From contig CAADUW010000139.1 in assembly GCA_900752285.1 (NCBI GenBank), forward strand, positions 1 through 25,153: a stretch of DNA of 25,153 nt, in the 5' to 3' direction. Source of the DNA: an uncultured Oscillospiraceae bacterium. GTDB lineage: Bacteria > Bacillota > Clostridia > Oscillospirales > Oscillospiraceae. The translations under genes were made by a program, and so were the position numbers. Of this stretch, positions 23,601-25,153 are shown piece by piece. Every line of letters starts with the position of its first letter. Within the stretch, counting starts at the first letter, position 1. The notes below the pieces were generated by a model. It saw nothing but the letters and a program-made list of their open reading frames with translations. It searched no databases and had not been told where the DNA came from.

Positions 23601-23689
23601 TAGCAAAATAACGAAGGAACGGTATTTTACTATCGATAAATTTGTACAGTTTGCCATATATGAACGATTCGGATTTCCTGTGGAAAGGA

Positions 23690-23718
23690 TTGATTTTGAA
23701 AGACAGCCGAGATATAAT
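23690..23718 (+). promoter_or_regulatory. Sigma-A promoter of the chromate-transporter pair
   Basis: TTGATT (23690-23695) and TATAAT (23713-23718) with a 17-base spacer. It diverges from the rnf promoter about 90 bases away. The leader to the start codon is about 110 bases. Confidence 0.65.
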
Positions 23719-23835
23719 TATTTCCGGTTAAAAAGAGAGAAAGGACAGCGGATTTGGACGCCCGGAATGTCAGACCGGCTTTTTGGGCAGGACAAATCGG
23801 AGGTGTCCGGTTCCGTACATGAGAAAGGACTTTTT

Positions 23836-24408
23836 ATGGAGAAACAAAAAAAGCCGGTCCTTTTACAGCTCTTCCTGTCCACCCTGTACATCAGCGCCTT
23901 TACCTTTGGAGGCGGCTTTGTGATCATTACATTCATGAAACGGAAATTTGTGGATGAACTGCACTGGATCGATGAACCGGAAATGCTGGATCTTGCGGCC
24001 CTTGCCCAGTCCTCCCCGGGGGCAATTGCGGTCAATGCCGCCATTTTGGTAGGCTGGCGGGTGGCGGGATTCCCGGGCATGCTGATTTCCGTGATGGGTA
24101 CCATTCTGCCGCCCATGGTGGTCCTGATCGTGATCTCCTTTTTCTATGCCGCCTTCTGCACCAACCCCTACGTGTCTCTGGTGCTTCGGGGCATGCAGTC
24201 CGGCGTTGCGGCGGTGATTTTTGACGTGGTTGCCGATCTTGGCGGAAAAGTGGTCAGAAGCCGGGAGGTGCTCTCCGTTGTCATGATGGCTGCGGCGTTC
24301 ATTGCCTCCTATTTCCTGAGTGTAAACGTTATTTACATTATTCTGGCTGCGATTGTCATTGGCGTCGGCAAGGTGCTGGTGACCTCCCGGAAGGAGGACG
24401 CGAAATGA
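23836..24408 (+). CDS. Chromate transporter family protein, first half
   Basis: A 190-residue membrane protein equal to one CHR domain. It has the family's early F-T-F-G-G-G-F-V-I-I motif and S-S-P-G-A-I-A-V-N-A-A, then W-R-V-A-G-F-P-G and several helices. Full ChrA has two such domains in one chain; here they are separate genes. In proteobacteria ChrA exports chromate, but in gut anaerobes the real substrate is unknown. I chose the ATG with GAAAGGA seven bases upstream; the longer frame starts at about the promoter and includes the leader. Its stop overlaps the next ATG by four bases. Confidence 0.88.
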   Translation: MEKQKKPVLLQLFLSTLYISAFTFGGGFVIITFMKRKFVDELHWIDEPEMLDLAALAQSSPGAIAVNAAILVGWRVAGFPGMLISVMGTILPPMVVLIVISFFYAAFCTNPYVSLVLRGMQSGVAAVIFDVVADLGGKVVRSREVLSVVMMAAAFIASYFLSVNVIYIILAAIVIGVGKVLVTSRKEDAK

Positions 24409-24971
24409 TTTACTGGGAACTGTTTCTGAGTTTTCTCCAGATCGGCTGTTTCAGCATCGGCGGCGGCTACGCGGCCATTCCCCTGATCCAGAGTCAGGCG
24501 GTGGAAACCTACGGCTGGCTTTCCATGTCGGAATTTACGGATCTTATTACCATTGCGGAAATGACACCCGGACCCATTGCGGTAAATTCCGCGACCTTTG
24601 TGGGCGTGCGGGTGGCGGGAATCCCCGGTGCTCTGATTGCTACTGCCGGCTGTATTCTGCCTTCCTGCATCATCGTTTCCATCCTCGCCTGGCTGTACTA
24701 TAGGTATAAGGGCCTGACTACTCTGCAAAGCGTGCTTGCCTGCCTCCGACCGGCCGTGGTGGCGCTGATTGCGGGTGCGGGTGTGTCCATCTTTGTGCAG
24801 GTGCTCTTTAACGGCACGGCTCCCAGCCTGTCCGGGGTCAACTGGGTAGGGCTTGCACTGTTTGCCGGTGCCTTCTTTCTGATTCGGGTGAAAAAATGGA
24901 ATCCGATTCTGACCATGACACTGTGTGGCGTTGGGAACCTGGTGCTGTCCCTGTTTCTGCAGGCGCTGTAG
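24405..24971 (+). CDS. Chromate transporter family protein, second half
   Basis: A 188-residue CHR-domain protein. It carries F-S-I-G-G-G-Y-A-A-I-P-L-I near the start, E-M-T-P-G-P-I-A-V-N-S-A-T-F-V-G in the middle, and hydrophobic helices to the end. It is paralogous to the first half and overlaps it by four bases, so the two should be made together and pair as a heterodimer in the membrane. A strong terminator follows 20 bases after the stop. Confidence 0.9.
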   Translation: MIYWELFLSFLQIGCFSIGGGYAAIPLIQSQAVETYGWLSMSEFTDLITIAEMTPGPIAVNSATFVGVRVAGIPGALIATAGCILPSCIIVSILAWLYYRYKGLTTLQSVLACLRPAVVALIAGAGVSIFVQVLFNGTAPSLSGVNWVGLALFAGAFFLIRVKKWNPILTMTLCGVGNLVLSLFLQAL

Positions 24972-24991
24972 ACAAGACGATACTCAATCAA

Positions 24992-25019
24992 AAATCCGCC
25001 CGGGAGGGCGGATTTTTTT
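24992..25019 (+). terminator. Rho-independent terminator of the chromate-transporter pair
   Basis: ATCCGCCC pairs perfectly with GGGCGGAT around GGGA, and the run of seven Ts follows at once. Confidence 0.92.
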
Positions 25020-25153
25020 GACAAAAGGACTGCAGTCTGGTGCGCGCACGTGTGGTCCGCTGTAAGCGGACAAGACGCACACTTGCAGCCTGAGTTGTAT
25101 TTTCTGTCAGGTACAGGAGGTGAATTGCCCCGAAGGGGCAAGAGAGACCACCC
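25020..25153 (+). other. Unassigned, hairpin-rich right edge
   Basis: No gene is recognised. The sequence can form GTGTG...CACAC enclosing GTCCGC-TGTA-GCGGAC (about 25050-25084), with CTGCA/TGCAG flanks around it, and then TTGCCCC-GAA-GGGGCAA (25125-25141). AGGAGG occurs at 25115-25120. It may be the start of a structured leader or small RNA for a gene beyond the window. I cannot match it to a known riboswitch. Confidence 0.35.

Noticed and set aside
25018..25060. Group II intron 5' end (GTGCG) after a terminator, or a TTGACA promoter at 25018
   Set aside because: The GTGCG lies about 20 bases beyond the T run, not directly after it, and no intron domains are visible. No -10 follows the TTGACA at proper spacing.
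25125..25153. TTG start after AGGAGG that would encode M-P-R-R-G-K-R-D
   Set aside because: Only a four-base spacing, a non-ATG start, and just nine codons before the window ends; it overlaps a perfect hairpin.

Overview
The window looks like chromosomal DNA of an anaerobic, moderately GC-rich Clostridia bacterium, most likely a gut member of the Oscillospiraceae/Ruminococcaceae. The basis is a clostridial-order Rnf complex, a lactose/cellobiose PTS, a second topoisomerase pair of low-GC Gram-positive type, YitT, strong AGGAGG ribosome sites and sigma-A promoters. The family assignment is an inference. No plasmid or phage genes and no CRISPR array were seen.

Layout: (1) 134-1875, minus strand: a small DUF1858 protein and an FAD/Rieske oxidoreductase. 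(2) 2475-6779, plus: promoter plus a divergent ParE/ParC-type topoisomerase pair. (3) 7170-9150, plus: a YitT membrane protein and a lipoprotein with a transglutaminase-like fold that lacks catalytic residues. (4) 9174-9326: a stand-alone tRNA-Gly(GCC) unit. (5) 9424-11443, plus: tcdA followed by a rhodanese-TtcA fusion, both linked to tRNA modification. (6) 11482-17985, plus: a LevR-type PTS regulator with a decayed AAA+ domain, a complex intergenic region, then PTS IIA, IIB, IIC and a GH1 6-phospho-beta-glucosidase. (7) 18356-23600, minus: the rnf operon in the order C-DG-E-A-B, with RnfD and RnfG fused. (8) 23690-25019, plus: a two-gene (split) chromate-transporter-family pair. The last 134 bases hold unassigned, probably structured sequence.

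The strongest signal not explained by genes is a family of four MITE-like fold-back elements at 467-570, 1913-2379, 6777-7122 and 18000-18333. They share termini resembling AATTGGAATTTAGCGG, followed in three copies by a GGGGCGAAGCCCC-type hairpin. The three long copies also share internal blocks arranged partly as long inverted arms. In two copies the terminal repeat contains the stop codon of the neighbouring gene.

How the genes fit together: the PTS imports and phosphorylates a beta-glucoside disaccharide, GH1 cleaves the phosphorylated product, and the LevR-like protein probably senses PTS phosphorylation. Rnf couples ferredoxin oxidation and NAD+ reduction to ion pumping during fermentation. 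The tcdA/rhodanese-TtcA pair suggests a tRNA-modification unit. All positions and motifs were read by eye; no searches were run.
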